From: Dipylidium caninum
Taxonomy: Eukaryota > Platyhelminthes > Cestoda > Cyclophyllidea > Dipylidiidae
Assembly: GCA_017562135.1 (NCBI GenBank)
Contig: QEYB01001427.1
Span: 124,001-188,000, forward strand
DNA: 64,000 nucleotides
Direction: 5' to 3'
Each line of letters begins with the position of its first letter. The first letter of the stretch is position 1. Below are positions 46,980-59,390 of the stretch, one piece after another. The position numbers were made by a program, and so were the translations under genes. Below the pieces are notes generated by a model. The model was given only the letters and a program-made list of their open reading frames with translations, had not been told where the DNA came from and made no database searches.

Positions 46980-49900
46980 ATGGCCAGCAACCAGTTTGAG
47001 AGAGTTGCGGGGATACTTCGAAAGGCGACGTATAATAGCGATACAAAAGATAAATTGGAATGCCTTCTCCAGGTACGAGAGTTGATCATAAACTATGATC
47101 GGTCACTGCTCGATAGCTTCTTCGAGGTACGTACTCACATTCACGATTCATTTCATTAGGAAGTCGTTGCCTTTCAGCATTACCCTAACAATGAATTAAG
47201 ACGATTCGTCATAAAGTTTATTGAAGATGCATGGTAAGGGGATTATATGTGTTATTTCTCTTATTTCTCGCATCTTATCGTAAAATTCTTCCTAGCATGA
47301 CGGACCCATGTCTCATTTCAAAATCTGTTACGTGCCTGTCTCACCTATTCAGTCTCTCTCTCCACTCCGATCCCCCATTATCTGGTATCATTCGTGCTAT
47401 TATTGGGACGATGAAAACAATTTATAGTCGGTCTCTCACACGCGCCGTTAAACTCGGATTCGTCGAATCAGGTGCCGTAACTGGCGGTGGTATTGAGTCT
47501 GGTTCTTTAGCCGACACCTCCCTCGAGGCCTTTCGTTCCGTCGTTGCCTTCAAGGATGAGATACTCCGTCTGCTGCTTCCATCATCTATACCAGTTGCGC
47601 CCTGCAGTTCTTTCGTTCCTCCTCCTCCCAACATTTCTACGCGTCTCTGTGCTAATCTTACCGATGCCGCCCGTATAGACATTGTAAAGTTCATTGAGGC
47701 GATTGTCATTCAACAGTCCCGACGAACCTCACATTCAGATATTCCTGTAAACTCGCCAGAGCTCACTCTAGACCAGATTCCCGATATGCCCAACAGTTTG
47801 TTGAAGAATATTGTTGGCGCGAGTTCGGCGGCTTCTTCAGCCACTCCTTTGCCGGGCATCTGTCTCATCCGCCCTCGACGTTTAGCCGACGAAGCGGAAC
47901 GATTGATCGCTGGGTTAATGAAGTTGCCATTGATGCAAGGAGATGACATTTCTCTTCGATCAATTGTCACAGGCCCCCGTCTTCGACGCCCTTATTGATA
48001 CCCTAATGAGCATTGCTCGACAGCGTCCACAGTTTCTTAATGAAGTTGTGCAGTCATTTGAAACTATTCACGGTTGGTTTTGTGTCGCTATTTATCCCTA
48101 AATTTTTTAGTGGAAAATATCATTCTCCCATATTTTAGTGAATCTCCCGCCACACTTCACTCAGGCACAGGTAAGTTCTGCACGTCGAAAGCTAAAGTCC
48201 GCCCTTCTCTCTCTCCTTCAACACTCGGCAACCAACACAGAATATCAGAGTCGGATCATCATTCTTCTCACCGATCTGGGCGCCACCCAACAGGAGGTTG
48301 ATTTCGATACTGTTGGAAGTCCCTCTTTGTGCTTAGATAGAGTTAACTGAAGCATATTATCTTTACTTCTGTTAAGATTTCTGGCGTTCTTCCGATCAAA
48401 CCTTTACCACCTTCTACTCTACCATCCTCTTTCTCCAAACGCGGTCGTGGTGATTCGCAGTTTAGGGGGCTTTCTACCATGAAAAATGAAGATGATGAGG
48501 AGGAAGAGGAAGAGGAAATTATGAGGGTTGCCAAGCGGTCACGCATTGATCCTGCCTCCACGACTCCCTCCATCGGCTCGATGACGAAAGAAACTATTCC
48601 CAGTATTGAGGAGATCGCTATTCGTCTTGTGCCAAAACTCACTTCGGCTAATGTGGCGGATCTGGTACTCCTTAGGTCCGTAAGTTTGGGGTTATTACGG
48701 TCTAACCCTCTCTTTTCATATAAAAACGGATTATCATTCTTTTTTCAGCATGGTGACTCTCCCATCCCAAATGCCGGCGGCATTTGACGCCACCTACACG
48801 CCAATAGCAGCGGCGGGGACTGCGACACAGGTTCGTCACCTTGCCCGTCTGCTGGCCGCTCAGTTGGTCGTGTGGGCCACCGATACTGCCGGTGGAGAAG
48901 TGGCGAACCGTGAGAACTGTGCGTTGCTCAGCCAGTTGTTGGCGGAAAATAACACCGAACGATGGGAGTATACTGGGAGCGCCGCCGGCGGCGTTGGCAT
49001 CGATGCCAATGATGATGAATCTTCAATTAAAAAACCATCCATTAAGGTATTTCTACTTGTGTCCTTTCACTTTCTTTGTCCCATGTTGCCTTGCCCTTCT
49101 CTTTGAATTCAGCGTGATCAAAGGGTTTGTTGAACATCTTTCTTCTGTCGCCAGTGACCAACTTTATAAATTAGATTGTATCTTTCTTCCCAGTTGTCGA
49201 AACGTACCAGCGAGAAGGCTGACGAGGATGATGAAGCAGCTTTCATGAAGGAACACACAGCCAGGATGCACACTGCCGCTAAACCGATGAACATAAGCGT
49301 GGTTCGGGGTACAATTGCGGCCGAGGAGGCTACTCCACCGCCACCTGCCGCCTTCAATCTCGCCATACCTCCGGCACCTATGCTATCCTCAACTGGTATG
49401 TCTCCTCATTCGTACTGCTTTTCACTGTGCATGTTTTCTGCCCTGTGGTTCACTTATATTGTCATTGTCCTTCCACTAATTTCGGAATCTTTGGACTTTT
49501 TTAAAGTCTCTTCAGAACTGTTACTTTCTTCAATTTGCGCCGTTTTTTAAATAGTGCCCCTTAAATATCTCCAAATCGACGATCTAGTATATTTTGGCCC
49601 ACCATCAATTTTGTGCAGGCACCACTCCAGCTCGCCCGTTCTCTCTCGACGCCGTGATCGCTCCGTTGCCCCCCCAATTGCGTCAAGGTATTGCGCGAGA
49701 CGCCTTCTCACGGATCCTCGCTTTTGAATGCGCCTCTCGGAGTCGCAGTGGTGTTGAGGAGTCGTCTCGAGTAATCACCTCACACTCCGCCGACTTAGCT
49801 CCTCGCGAGGCGGCACGTGTCAAACTCCTCTGTCGCTTACCTCCTAACAGACGTCTCGCTTCCAACTACCACTACCCTCGTAGGTCTTGTCAACTGATAA

Positions 49901-52900
49901 TCGCCTTTTTCTCATTATTATTTCTATCGCGTAATGGAGAGATCTCAGAGTACTACCCCGTTGAAAATAAGGTGTTACGTTCGGGGATACGTGGAAGTTT
50001 CCAATCGGGATGTAGGAATATGTTGTTTGAGCACCATCGACATTGTTATTCCTGAAAATGCAGAATTTCCTGTCTGGACGGTGTTGGGACTATGAGCTGT
50101 TCCACCTCTTAGTTTCAATGGATGCTCATTTTTATATTATTTATCCACATTCGGCGCGAAGTTATTCTCACTTGCCCTACGTGGAGAAAGGACACGGAAG
50201 GGAGAGACTTGATGCCTTTCTACTTTTTATTCGCATTTCTCTTAATTAGTTGGTTTGACTGTCTAGACTAACTTCGTCCCCTGCTTCGCCTCCTTAGTGA
50301 ACAATGTGTTTAGGAACGACGCTTTAGATACCAACTTTTGTCTTGGAAGTCTTGGTGGTTTGCACCTTCGTCGGGTGATGAGGCCATTCTTTTAGACATA
50401 GGCAAATTCCTCACCAGATCCGTCACAACTTTCGAACGGCATTGTTGCCCCACCATCCGAGCTCTACTGCTTTATCGGTAGCAGATGGGGATAATGCGAC
50501 GTTATTAAAATAGTCGTGTAGACGTAGTAGTGCCCGACGTGCCTAACTTCTGAATTGCTAAACATTGTGAGAGCTCTTTTTTTGGGATAGTTCTCATCAC
50601 TCAAGCGATGGATGGTTTGAAGGAGGGTTTTGAACTTCTGACCAACCTTCTGATGCACGAATACACCGCGTTCCGCGGGTTTCGCCTCGTGGGTGTACTT
50701 GAGGATGCCTTGACAAAGACCAAAGTTGAGGCCAGTGATACGGAAGGTGACGCCAATGGAGACGATTATGCCGATGATGAAGGTGAGGACGCTGATGAAG
50801 CGCGCCGCCTTCTGTTGGAATCGCAACGGCAGCTGATGGCTCTGCGGGCACGCGAAGGTGCAGAAACAGTGGCCGATGTGCAGGAGACGCGTGTGAAAGT
50901 CGACACAGTCGAAGAGGAAATGCAGGCAATGACAACAAGTGCCACTTCTGCATCAGCCTCTCTCGTCTCCGGCAAGAATGGGCTGCAGGACTTTGGCTCC
51001 CTAGCTGTCTACGATGCGCTTTTCACAGATATCCTTACTCGCTTCGTAGAATCGGGTGTCAAGTCGGCGTAAGTCCTTACCTTCCTAAGCGGATCATTTA
51101 ACTCTGTTTTTAGCTATAAAAACCGAGTTATTCATCTGATTCTAACCTGTTAGTCATTTTTTAGGTGCTTTGGACGATTACTGCTTGAAGCGCCTTTGCT
51201 GACTGCGAACGCCATTGAAGTGTTGAAACGCTACTGCACACTGCCTGAACAAGCAGCCTATGGATTTGAGGTTAGCAAATAGGATCTTAAAACCCATTCT
51301 CACTTCTTGCGTGCAGGTTCTTCGCTCACTTATTGAAATGAGACCCACCCAAAGACGTGAGGAGTTGTTGGGTCTTCTCTTGGGCTTTTGTGCTTTCGAA
51401 GAACCCACCGTTCGCAGGGCCGCTCTCAAGGCCACCTGCCAATTGGCTGATTCCAATAGTCTGTGGGAGAAACTAGTTGAGGTGAGATGGCACCCCTTCA
51501 CCTCCATCCCTGCATCATGGTCAGTTGGCCTCATGCCAGTCGCATTCACGCACTCTTGAAGGTGTTATTTTGTGACCGTACTGCCCTCTCCTCCTCAACA
51601 GGATCGCGCCATTGAGCGCTTGAAGTACGTCCTCCGACCTCAACCAACAAGTGAAATGTTCGAGGGTTTGATGACCAAACCGCCGCCAATCACCTCCCAG
51701 TGGACCGACGAGACTTGTCAATTGTGCGCTCATCTCTTTCTTGGTCTATTACCCCGCAATCCGGGTAAACTTCTTTTGACGTGAGTGCCTTCTGCGCCCT
51801 ACATTTTGCCCGATTTTGCTTCTCTAATTTACATCTTGTTTGTCTTTTCAATTTCCCTCCTCATCTATCGAGCAGTTTAGCGGACGTTTACGTTGCCGCT
51901 GCTGATGGCGTGCGTCGCTGCCTCCTTCGTCTTATGGACACCTCGGTAAGTCACAATTGCATAAACCCCATGAATATGCCCCTCCTGCCACTTCTGACTC
52001 TGTGTACTACGGTAGATTTGCGAAATTGGCCTACACTCGCCGCATTTGCTACACCTCCTCGACAACTGCCCCTCTGGGGCTGAGACTCTCGTCACACGAA
52101 TGATCCACATCCTCACGGATCCACGAACGGCCTTTGCCCATGTCCCAACACCATCGCAGCCTCAGCCATTGCCGCCTGCCCCGCCCACTCCCGCTCCCAA
52201 GGCTGCCTCGCGATCAATCAGCCCACATGGCTTCGCCTCGGCTCCACCCATTATGCCGCCATCGGCGTTGGTGGATCGCGTTCGTCGGCTTTATCGCGAA
52301 CGCATCCGGGATGTGCGCTGTCTTATCCCGGTGATCGTAGGTCTCACCAAACAGGAAGTAATCGCGGTGCTCCCACAGTTGGTGCAGTTGAACGAAAAAG
52401 TCGTTAAAGAAGTACTTGGTCGCCTCCTGCATGGTAAGTCAGTTCTGAACCGTGCATGTGGTTGAGAGGATCTTCGAAGTAGGGCATGTCCCACTCCCAT
52501 CGCCCTCTACTCGTCTCTTCAGCCAGCGTTGCCACCCAACCGGCCCCTGATCCGAGCGCTCCAGAAGGTATTTCGAAAGCGACTTCGAAAGACCCTGTGG
52601 TTGTGGGACCTGTGACTCCCGAGGAGCTTCTCGTAGCCATCCATCTCCTGGAATTCGTCAAAGATCCCAACGCCACCATGGATCAACCCTCGAGTACGTC
52701 TGCTCATCCTGCTCTACTGATTCTCAATAAGTAGCATATACCACCGCCGTATTTCTTTCGTGTACTTCCATACAATAGAGAAACCCTACGTAGAGATCCG
52801 AGTGATTCTACAAGCCTGCTTGCATTGCTTTGCGGAGCGAGCACTCTACACCCAGGAACGACTATCAGCGGCGATTGGGCAACTGCTTGACCGCCCTGTC

Positions 52901-53751
52901 GTACCGACACTTTTCCTGCGCACCGTTATGCAGGCATTGGCACTCTACCCCCGTCTCACCGGCTACGTCATCAATGTCCTCTTTCGACTCATCCAGAAGC
53001 AGGTAGGTCATTCTTTGTCTCCGTCTCACGCCTTTCTCTTACCCTTCATTCTGATATCTGCCCACTTGCGCCTGCTTTGCTTCTAGGTGTGGAAGAGTGA
53101 AGTGTTATGGGACGGTTTCATTAGATGTTGTGTAAAAACTCAACCACAAAGCTATCAGGTACTACTCCAGTTGCCACCGCAACAGCTACAGTCGGTGTTC
53201 ACGCGAGAACCTAACTTGCGTACACAAGTACGGCGCTACGTGGACAACTTCTCCTCCGCTCAGGTATGTGAAGAGGCTGGCATTCCTTTGAACGAACGCC
53301 CCGTTACTTATATTCTTGTCTCCGCTCCAGCGCACCCACATCTCTCGAGCAGTCTTCGAGGTGCTGGAACGTGAGACCTCTCCGCCTCAACAGCCCTCCG
53401 CTGACGCGACAGTAACGAAGACAGCCGTACCGGGGTTGGGGAAGGATGTTGAAAGGGAAGCAGAGGGGAGAGCGGAAGCTGCACTCTCCTCCGGTTCAGC
53501 CACTCCCCTTCGTGATGAGGTGATCCAGGTAGGGGGACTCACTCAGTCACTCTGACTTCTCAGTCTATGCGATTGTGTTTATGTTCCTTCTTGCTGTCTT
53601 GAAGGCGCGGACTCCTAGTCCCACTGGGCTAACGGGGCTGGCGGAAGGGCAAGTGCAGACTAGGGACCTCAAGAAGGAACCTGAGGAAGAAACAGAGGTG
53701 AAGGTGGGAGCCGAGGAAAAAGAGGAGGGAAAGCGTATAACAAGTTTGTAA
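46980..53751 (+). CDS. SYMPK: Symplekin, scaffold of the mRNA 3'-end processing machinery
   Basis: Exons: 46980-47126, 47160-47233, 47296-48072, 48139-48341, 48377-48675, 48749-49046, 49194-49395, 49619-49879, 50396-50477, 50591-51068, 51165-51270, 51317-51481, 51602-51780, 51876-51945, 52016-52433, 52523-52693, 52779-53002, 53087-53263, 53331-53528, 53605-53751; about 1557 residues (human 1274). HEAT-repeat N-terminus: [33 protein letters not shown]. Then [116 protein letters not shown] block, and [17 protein letters not shown], all in human order. Symplekin links CPSF, CstF and Ssu72 and also serves histone mRNA processing. Two places do not close in frame: about 47940-47970 inside exon 3, and the 50477/50591 junction. 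The C-terminus is acidic ([10 protein letters not shown]). Confidence 0.92.
48342..48376 (+). other. 35-base intron in symplekin
   Basis: GTTAAC...CTGTTAAG, 35 bases, lies between the codons for CLDR and ISGVLP. Reading through would hit TGA at 48348-48350. It is among the shortest spliceosomal introns expected in animals. Confidence 0.7.
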
Positions 53752-55867
53752 AGTAAGTCGAGCGCGGTATCGTGATGATGAGAACAGAGTCTCTAATGGA
53801 CAACCCCAAGCAGTATTTTAATTTGCTTAGGGCGCAATACTTCCGCACATTCTCCTATTTGCGGTACACGACTAGGCGAGTTTTATTTAAGGGAGAGACG
53901 AAGGCGCCTTTAAGGGGAAGAGTGTAGACCTCTCTTTAACCTGTGATCATCCATTTCCCAGTAAAGTCCATTTGGTTTCTGGGGAAATCCGATTTGAGAG
54001 GGGTGGTCTGACGCCACAATTGTGCACTTAGACAGAAAGGCAGTGGTGACTGTCGCAATGTCGACTGCCGCCAAGCTCTGGCCTTCGAGAGTGGGGTGGC
54101 GTGAATCATTGCTCGAATCATGCTGGCTTTGTGTCCTATTCCAGCCGAGCAAGGACTCCTGCGAAGACGCTAACCTCATTTTCTGCGAGTAGGCAGTAAA
54201 AAACATTGGCAGATATTCGAATTTTCACAACTCTCTTTCTTGTCTTGTAGGTGGCGTTAGAGATGACAGATGCGAGTAACTCCTGCGAGAGCGAACGTAA
54301 TGCTTTTGATGTTTATAAATGGGAAGAGCCGCACTCTTTGGTGCTTCTTCCGAGCCGTTTGAAACTCAGCTAAGTTATTTAGGACGACTAGGCATGTGCG
54401 CTTGCGGTGTTGGATTGAGACGCTTCTTGATCCAGCACTAGAGCCAATTGCGTGGGGGCGTAGAGTGAGTGAGGTTGGGATTTTAAAGGGGAGAAGAGAG
54501 TCAAGGCTTCTGATTTGGGTCTGTCAGTCAGTCGACGTGCGCTGTTATTGTTTTGACCCCTAAAGGCAAAAATCGGGGTTGAGAGGTGTTACTGAGATGA
54601 TGATGATGAAGTCACCCAAGAGAAAATGTTTTAGGCGTGATCTTTGGCAGCTCAAAATCTTGCTCACCGAGCAGAAGGACAAAGGAGGAGGTAGTCATGG
54701 AGAAAAGCACTAGGTTGGGAAGGTGGGCGGGATAAACGCTCTTAGATTTGTCGAAGTGATTGTCCTGGGGGATGCGGTTGCTTGTCTACTCTGAGATCGC
54801 CTCCTTTTTCAAGAACCATCTAATTTTAACACGGCTTTAGTTGTGGTGCTGTCTTAGTCTGAGTCGGCGTGATGATCGGTTTGCTTCACATTTCCCCACC
54901 AGTGGTTTGTCTCTGGTGGTGCTAAGCGACGCCAGCGTTTTTCTGACTGGAAGGTGTGACTTCAGTGTGTGGGTTGCCTTAGTGTTGAGTGCAGTGTGTC
55001 GCTGCGACCAGCACGTCCTGGAGGGGGGTTAGTGCCGCGAGCGCAATGCTTAGGCGGTTGTGGAGCTTCCGCCACTGCCTATTGTTAGATGTGGCAGTTT
55101 CTGCCTCATCACTCGTCTGCGTTGGACTATCTCTGCATCGCTGTGTCGCCGCCAACCGGGAAGGGGTGAAGCGGGATCGCTATGATCCCCAAAATCGTTG
55201 ATGATTGTGAGTTGTGTTGAGGTGGGTTAGGCGGTGCTCAAACACGGCGGGGAAGCTGGCACAATTTGCGGATGCTCATTACATTGTTGGATGGAGAAAA
55301 GGGTGTCTGCCACTGAGGGTACCCAATTTTTTGCCGTTGGAGATAGCCGATGATTAATTTTTAAATTTCCTATTCTCTTTGGCCTAGGTAGTATCACGTT
55401 GCAAGCGAATTGCACCGAAGCATGGGCACTATGAAATTACATCATTCCCTTTAATTCTAACAAAACATTATCTTATTTGTAACCATTTAATGAAAGTTAA
55501 GTACATCACCAGGAGATGCTCAATAGAAATGGTCTCGCTTAATGGTAGTAGGGATATCGCATAAATGGCTTGACAGAAACTTGTAGAAATTATGCGGGCT
55601 TCATGTCCACACACTGTTCACCTTGTTTACTATTAGTACTGCTCAGATCTATTACAGTCAGGCAGAGCTATCAATCATTCAAATGCGTCTCAATGCAAAA
55701 TAATAATTATTTTTTAATTTATTTATTCCTTAATGCATATTTAAGTATTATTTTGCTGCAAGATTAAGCTTTTTAAAATTTGCTTTGTTTTAACTAATCA
55801 GCGCAAAGGTTATCCCGCAAAAGCCAGGGCTTACAAGTTTGGGGTACTTAGTTCTGCCTCGTCGCGT
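53752..55867. other. Intergenic, symplekin to DHRS1
   Basis: 2.1 kb without a supported gene. Open frames are short on both strands. Contains a small GAT/ATG triplet run at about 54598-54610 and becomes AT-rich from about 55430. An acceptor-like TACTTAG ends at 55851, 16 bases before the DHRS1 ATG. Confidence 0.5.
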
Positions 55868-57358
55868 ATGGCGGATAAATTTGCGGCACTCCGTGGATGT
55901 GTATGCCTAGTAACTGGTGCTAGTAGAGGGCTTGGACGTGGAATTGCAATAGGTCTGGGCGAGTGCGGTGCGACTGTCTACATTACAGCTCGCACCCTCC
56001 AACCCAAAGGGGAATCGGGCACTGCCTATCCTGGAAGTCTTGAAGAAACTGCTGCTGAAATCACTGCAAGAGGTGGCGTAAGTAATATGACGATGTGATA
56101 TCATTCTTGCTACTTTTGATCCTCGTTTTTGGAGCGTATAATGACTAGGTTATTTTCGTTGGATGTATTATCAGGTGGCTATCCCAGTAGCGGTGGATCA
56201 TGCAGACGACGCTCAGGTTATCAATCTTTTCAGCCGTATTCGTCGCGAGCAGAAGGGTCGCTTAGATATTCTGGTGAATAACGTATATGCTGGCGTTGAC
56301 GTTCTCTCGTTGACCGTTAGTGAGGATCGAAAATTCTGGGAGTTGCGTCAGGACGAGTCTCCAGCATCCATTTGGGATACTGTCAACCGAGTCGGTCTTC
56401 GCAATCACTACATTTGCTCCGTCCTTGGAGCTCGTATGATGTTGGATTACCGTGATGAGTTAAACGAGGCTCCCGAAGGAAAAACAGGCCCTTCAAATTC
56501 GCAAACAACTCGACCAGGTCTCATTTTCAACATCTCCTCGATTGGTGGCCTTCGTCACGCCTTTGCTGTCCCATATGGCGTTGGTGCGTTCTTCTCATCA
56601 GCGCCTTTGTTTGTGTCTGCATTAACGAGGACGTCTTTCAACTCTCCGGTTTCCAGGCAAATCCGCCCTCGATCGAATGACGGCTGACATGGCTACGGAG
56701 TTGAAATCGCGCAAAAAGAGTCTCTCGGTGATCTCGATTTGGCCGGGTCTGGTGCGCACCGAATTCATGCAGAAAAACGCGGAGCGTATCAGTAGTTCAC
56801 TCTCTTTGGACCTTGCAACTCAGTGTAGGTGTCATCACTACTCTACTTACACTGTTACCAAATAGGAATGCTACTCATTTTAAATGTTTTCTTTTGCTCT
56901 TTACTGTGTCCACTCCTGTGTTCTTTGTTTAGCGGAGTCACCGGAGCTCACTGGGCGAATAATCGCTGCCATTTCAACGGAGAAACGGGAGGAGTTACTG
57001 GCTCGTTCGGGCAGAGTTTTTATTGTCGCTGACGTAGCAAACAGCCTTGGGATTCTCGACATCGATGGTCGTGCTCCCTTAAGCTTTCGCTCTTACAGGT
57101 AAACCCGAAAGTTAGTATTTTAGATAAGGAGGATAGTCATGGACGTCGCTTTGTAAGCGATGTTCAATTAACCCAGAATGTCACTGACTGACGTGGTGGT
57201 GTTTAATCACACGGTAGACTGTGACCATTTTTAGACACTGTACTTCAATCCCTAGGTTCCTTCTACATCTCTCTGGCTGGAAACGCCTTGCTCTCCTTGT
57301 CCCATCATTCCTCAAGGTGCCGTACTCTCTTCTCAAGCCTGCGTCGCCTCGCTTCTAA
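55868..57358 (+). CDS. DHRS1: Short-chain dehydrogenase/reductase, DHRS1 type
   Basis: Exons 55868-56077, 56175-56583, 56657-56824, 56933-57098, 57256-57358 join in phase to a complete 351-residue protein (human DHRS1 313). Rossmann cofactor motif TGASRGLGRGIA near residue 17; RTLQPK after the second beta strand; NNVYAG (human NNAYAG); catalytic Ser in NISSIGG; catalytic YGVGK split across exons 2 and 3 (Tyr-x-x-x-Lys kept); then ISIWPGLVRTEFM (human VSLWPGIVQTELL). The C-terminus LPSFLKV-like block (LVPSFLKVPYSLLKPASPRF) matches human YLPSFLRVPKW...TSKF. DHRS1 is an NADP-dependent reductase of the endoplasmic reticulum acting on carbonyls and steroids in vitro. An insert of about 20 residues (EDRKFWELRQDE, EAPEGKTGPSN) accounts for the extra length. 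Confidence 0.93.
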
Positions 57359-59390
57359 TCCCCAGTCGCAGCCTTAGATACCTTCTTTGCTACTTAGACT
57401 CAGCAGTACCTGTTCATCCTTTTTTCTTTAATACATGCTCATTAATACGTGCTAGTTGTTGTAGCATTTGAGTGGGTGGTTTGAGGGAGTCTTAGGTCTT
57501 GGCCAAAGTGCGCTTGGCTCTGGGGCTGACCTGACAGCAAGGTCACAGCTTTGGACGTGCTGTTTTCTCTGCCGTCGTCCATGTACTCGCATCCCGGCGC
57601 GTCCAGGTCCCGGGTTTGTGCACAACCGTTATCCTTTTTTCAACCAGTATATTAAATAAGTGCGTGTGATTACAACATGCCAACGATTTGCCTCGGCATC
57701 GTTGGTGTGGTTCTCGAGTGTGAGGAAATATGAGTTTTTGGGTGGATTTTGAACTGTTGAAGGTGCACCAGCCACTGTTCGGTGTCTCAAATGCGTCCAC
57801 AACTGGATTTTTCGTTTAATGTGGTGTGGAGATCGCCCCACGCAGGTGAGGCTCGTCTGATAATTCGATGCCGTGCACTATCGGGGTCGAGAAGGCTTTC
57901 CGCGTGTCTTGCCAACTGACTTGCTGGTGAGCGCCTATTGGGCCTTTGGGGGGTGGCGCGATCCGCTCCCATCCACCAGTGGAACCCCAGAGATGCTTTG
58001 TCAAGGCCATTGTGATCTGCCACCTTCCGTAAACAGAGAAATCTCAATGGCAGCGCCAAGGCTGACTCCACCCCGGGGGGAGGAGGCGGTCCCTCGCACC
58101 CTTGGCACGAAGAGACGTTGACAAGGGTGCTGCCTGGTCGTACCCCTCGCGTCGATGTCAATTAAGTGCGCTGGTAGCAAAGCGAAGCCCCCCATAATTT
58201 TCTAGATCTCAAATTTTCCTGTCCCATCCTTCGCTTTGATAAGGCAGTATGGAGAATTTCTAGTTTCCACGAATTCACTCACCCTCTAAATGGGTCACGT
58301 CAAGGTCAGGCAAACACGAAACTCTTAACCAACCTAATTTATTATCCTGCTGTTAAGGTCATGTTTTGCGCGTCTCCCCATCCAGCGCCTGGAATAAGCA
58401 CGCGTTTATGGAGCCGCAGCTGGAGTGTTCTGGCGTCCCGCCATTCTCCACGATCGACACAACGGCGCGGAGACTATGAGCGAGCGACGGTGTAATGACG
58501 CAAACAAATGAAGGGTAGAGACGTGTCAAGAAGCGGTATCACGCCACGTTTGTCACTAAATTACTTCGTTGTCAGACTACGGTGCTTAGAAGAGAAATGA
58601 ATGCGACTGCCCGCCCCCCGCAGCCCTGTGACGCTACCGCTCGACTGGCCCACAAGTCTACTACGTAAGCTGGCATGGCAATCAAAGGTTTTTAAGCCTC
58701 GTCTGCCCTACTCAGTGCAAATTAGGCTCTAATGGGGGAGGTCGGAGAAAGCACCAGGCCGAGGTGTGGTTAGAGACCATCTTGCCTCAAAAAACGCCAT
58801 CCAATGGTCGAACTGACGCAGACCGAGGAGTGGGACGGGTCAAAACCCTCTCTGAAACCCCGGCGCTGAAATATGCCTGTTTTCGCGGTAACCGAAGTGC
58901 AATTAGCCTCGACTGACCTTAAAATTAACTGGATGTCCCGTTTACATCAGTTGCGGTGGGCAGACGAGTGCAGGTAATGAATATGTTTATAATATAAAAA
59001 CACATAAATAAAATAGCAAAATCGAACAACGGAGAGGACTGTACATTATGGGAACCGCCTTTTATGACGGTGATGGCGGTGACGAGCAGGACGAGAACGG
59101 TTTAAATGGGTGTACGTGGCATATGCTGTCGATGGTATGCATGAAGGTAAGAGTTTATTCTCTGACGCATCGTTAGTCCTGGACAGGCGCCTGGAAGGGG
59201 ACAAAAGTCTGGAACTTCAAGGCAGAGCAGAAAAGTGACAGAGAGGAGGAAGATTAGGAGGGCGAGGAACCGGAGACATAGTCGACGCCTACTCCGTCTA
59301 ACACGAATTCGCGTGCTGAAGTGGTTATAACAATAGCTACTTAGTAATTTTCAGTAGAAAGTAATATATATAACGCGATCTAGTCCGTTC
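57359..59390. other. Intergenic, DHRS1 to the acidic-protein gene
   Basis: Two kilobases without a supported gene; open frames are short and overlap on both strands. A minus-strand AATAAA at 59154-59159 probably belongs to the next gene. Confidence 0.5.
59154..59159 (-). terminator. Polyadenylation signal of the minus-strand acidic-protein gene
   Basis: AATAAA on the minus strand about 230 bases after the stop codon at 59391-59393. Confidence 0.45.

Noticed and set aside
50464..50953. Minus-strand open frames of about 120 codons
   Set aside because: Antisense shadows of symplekin exons whose plus-strand frame matches the family.
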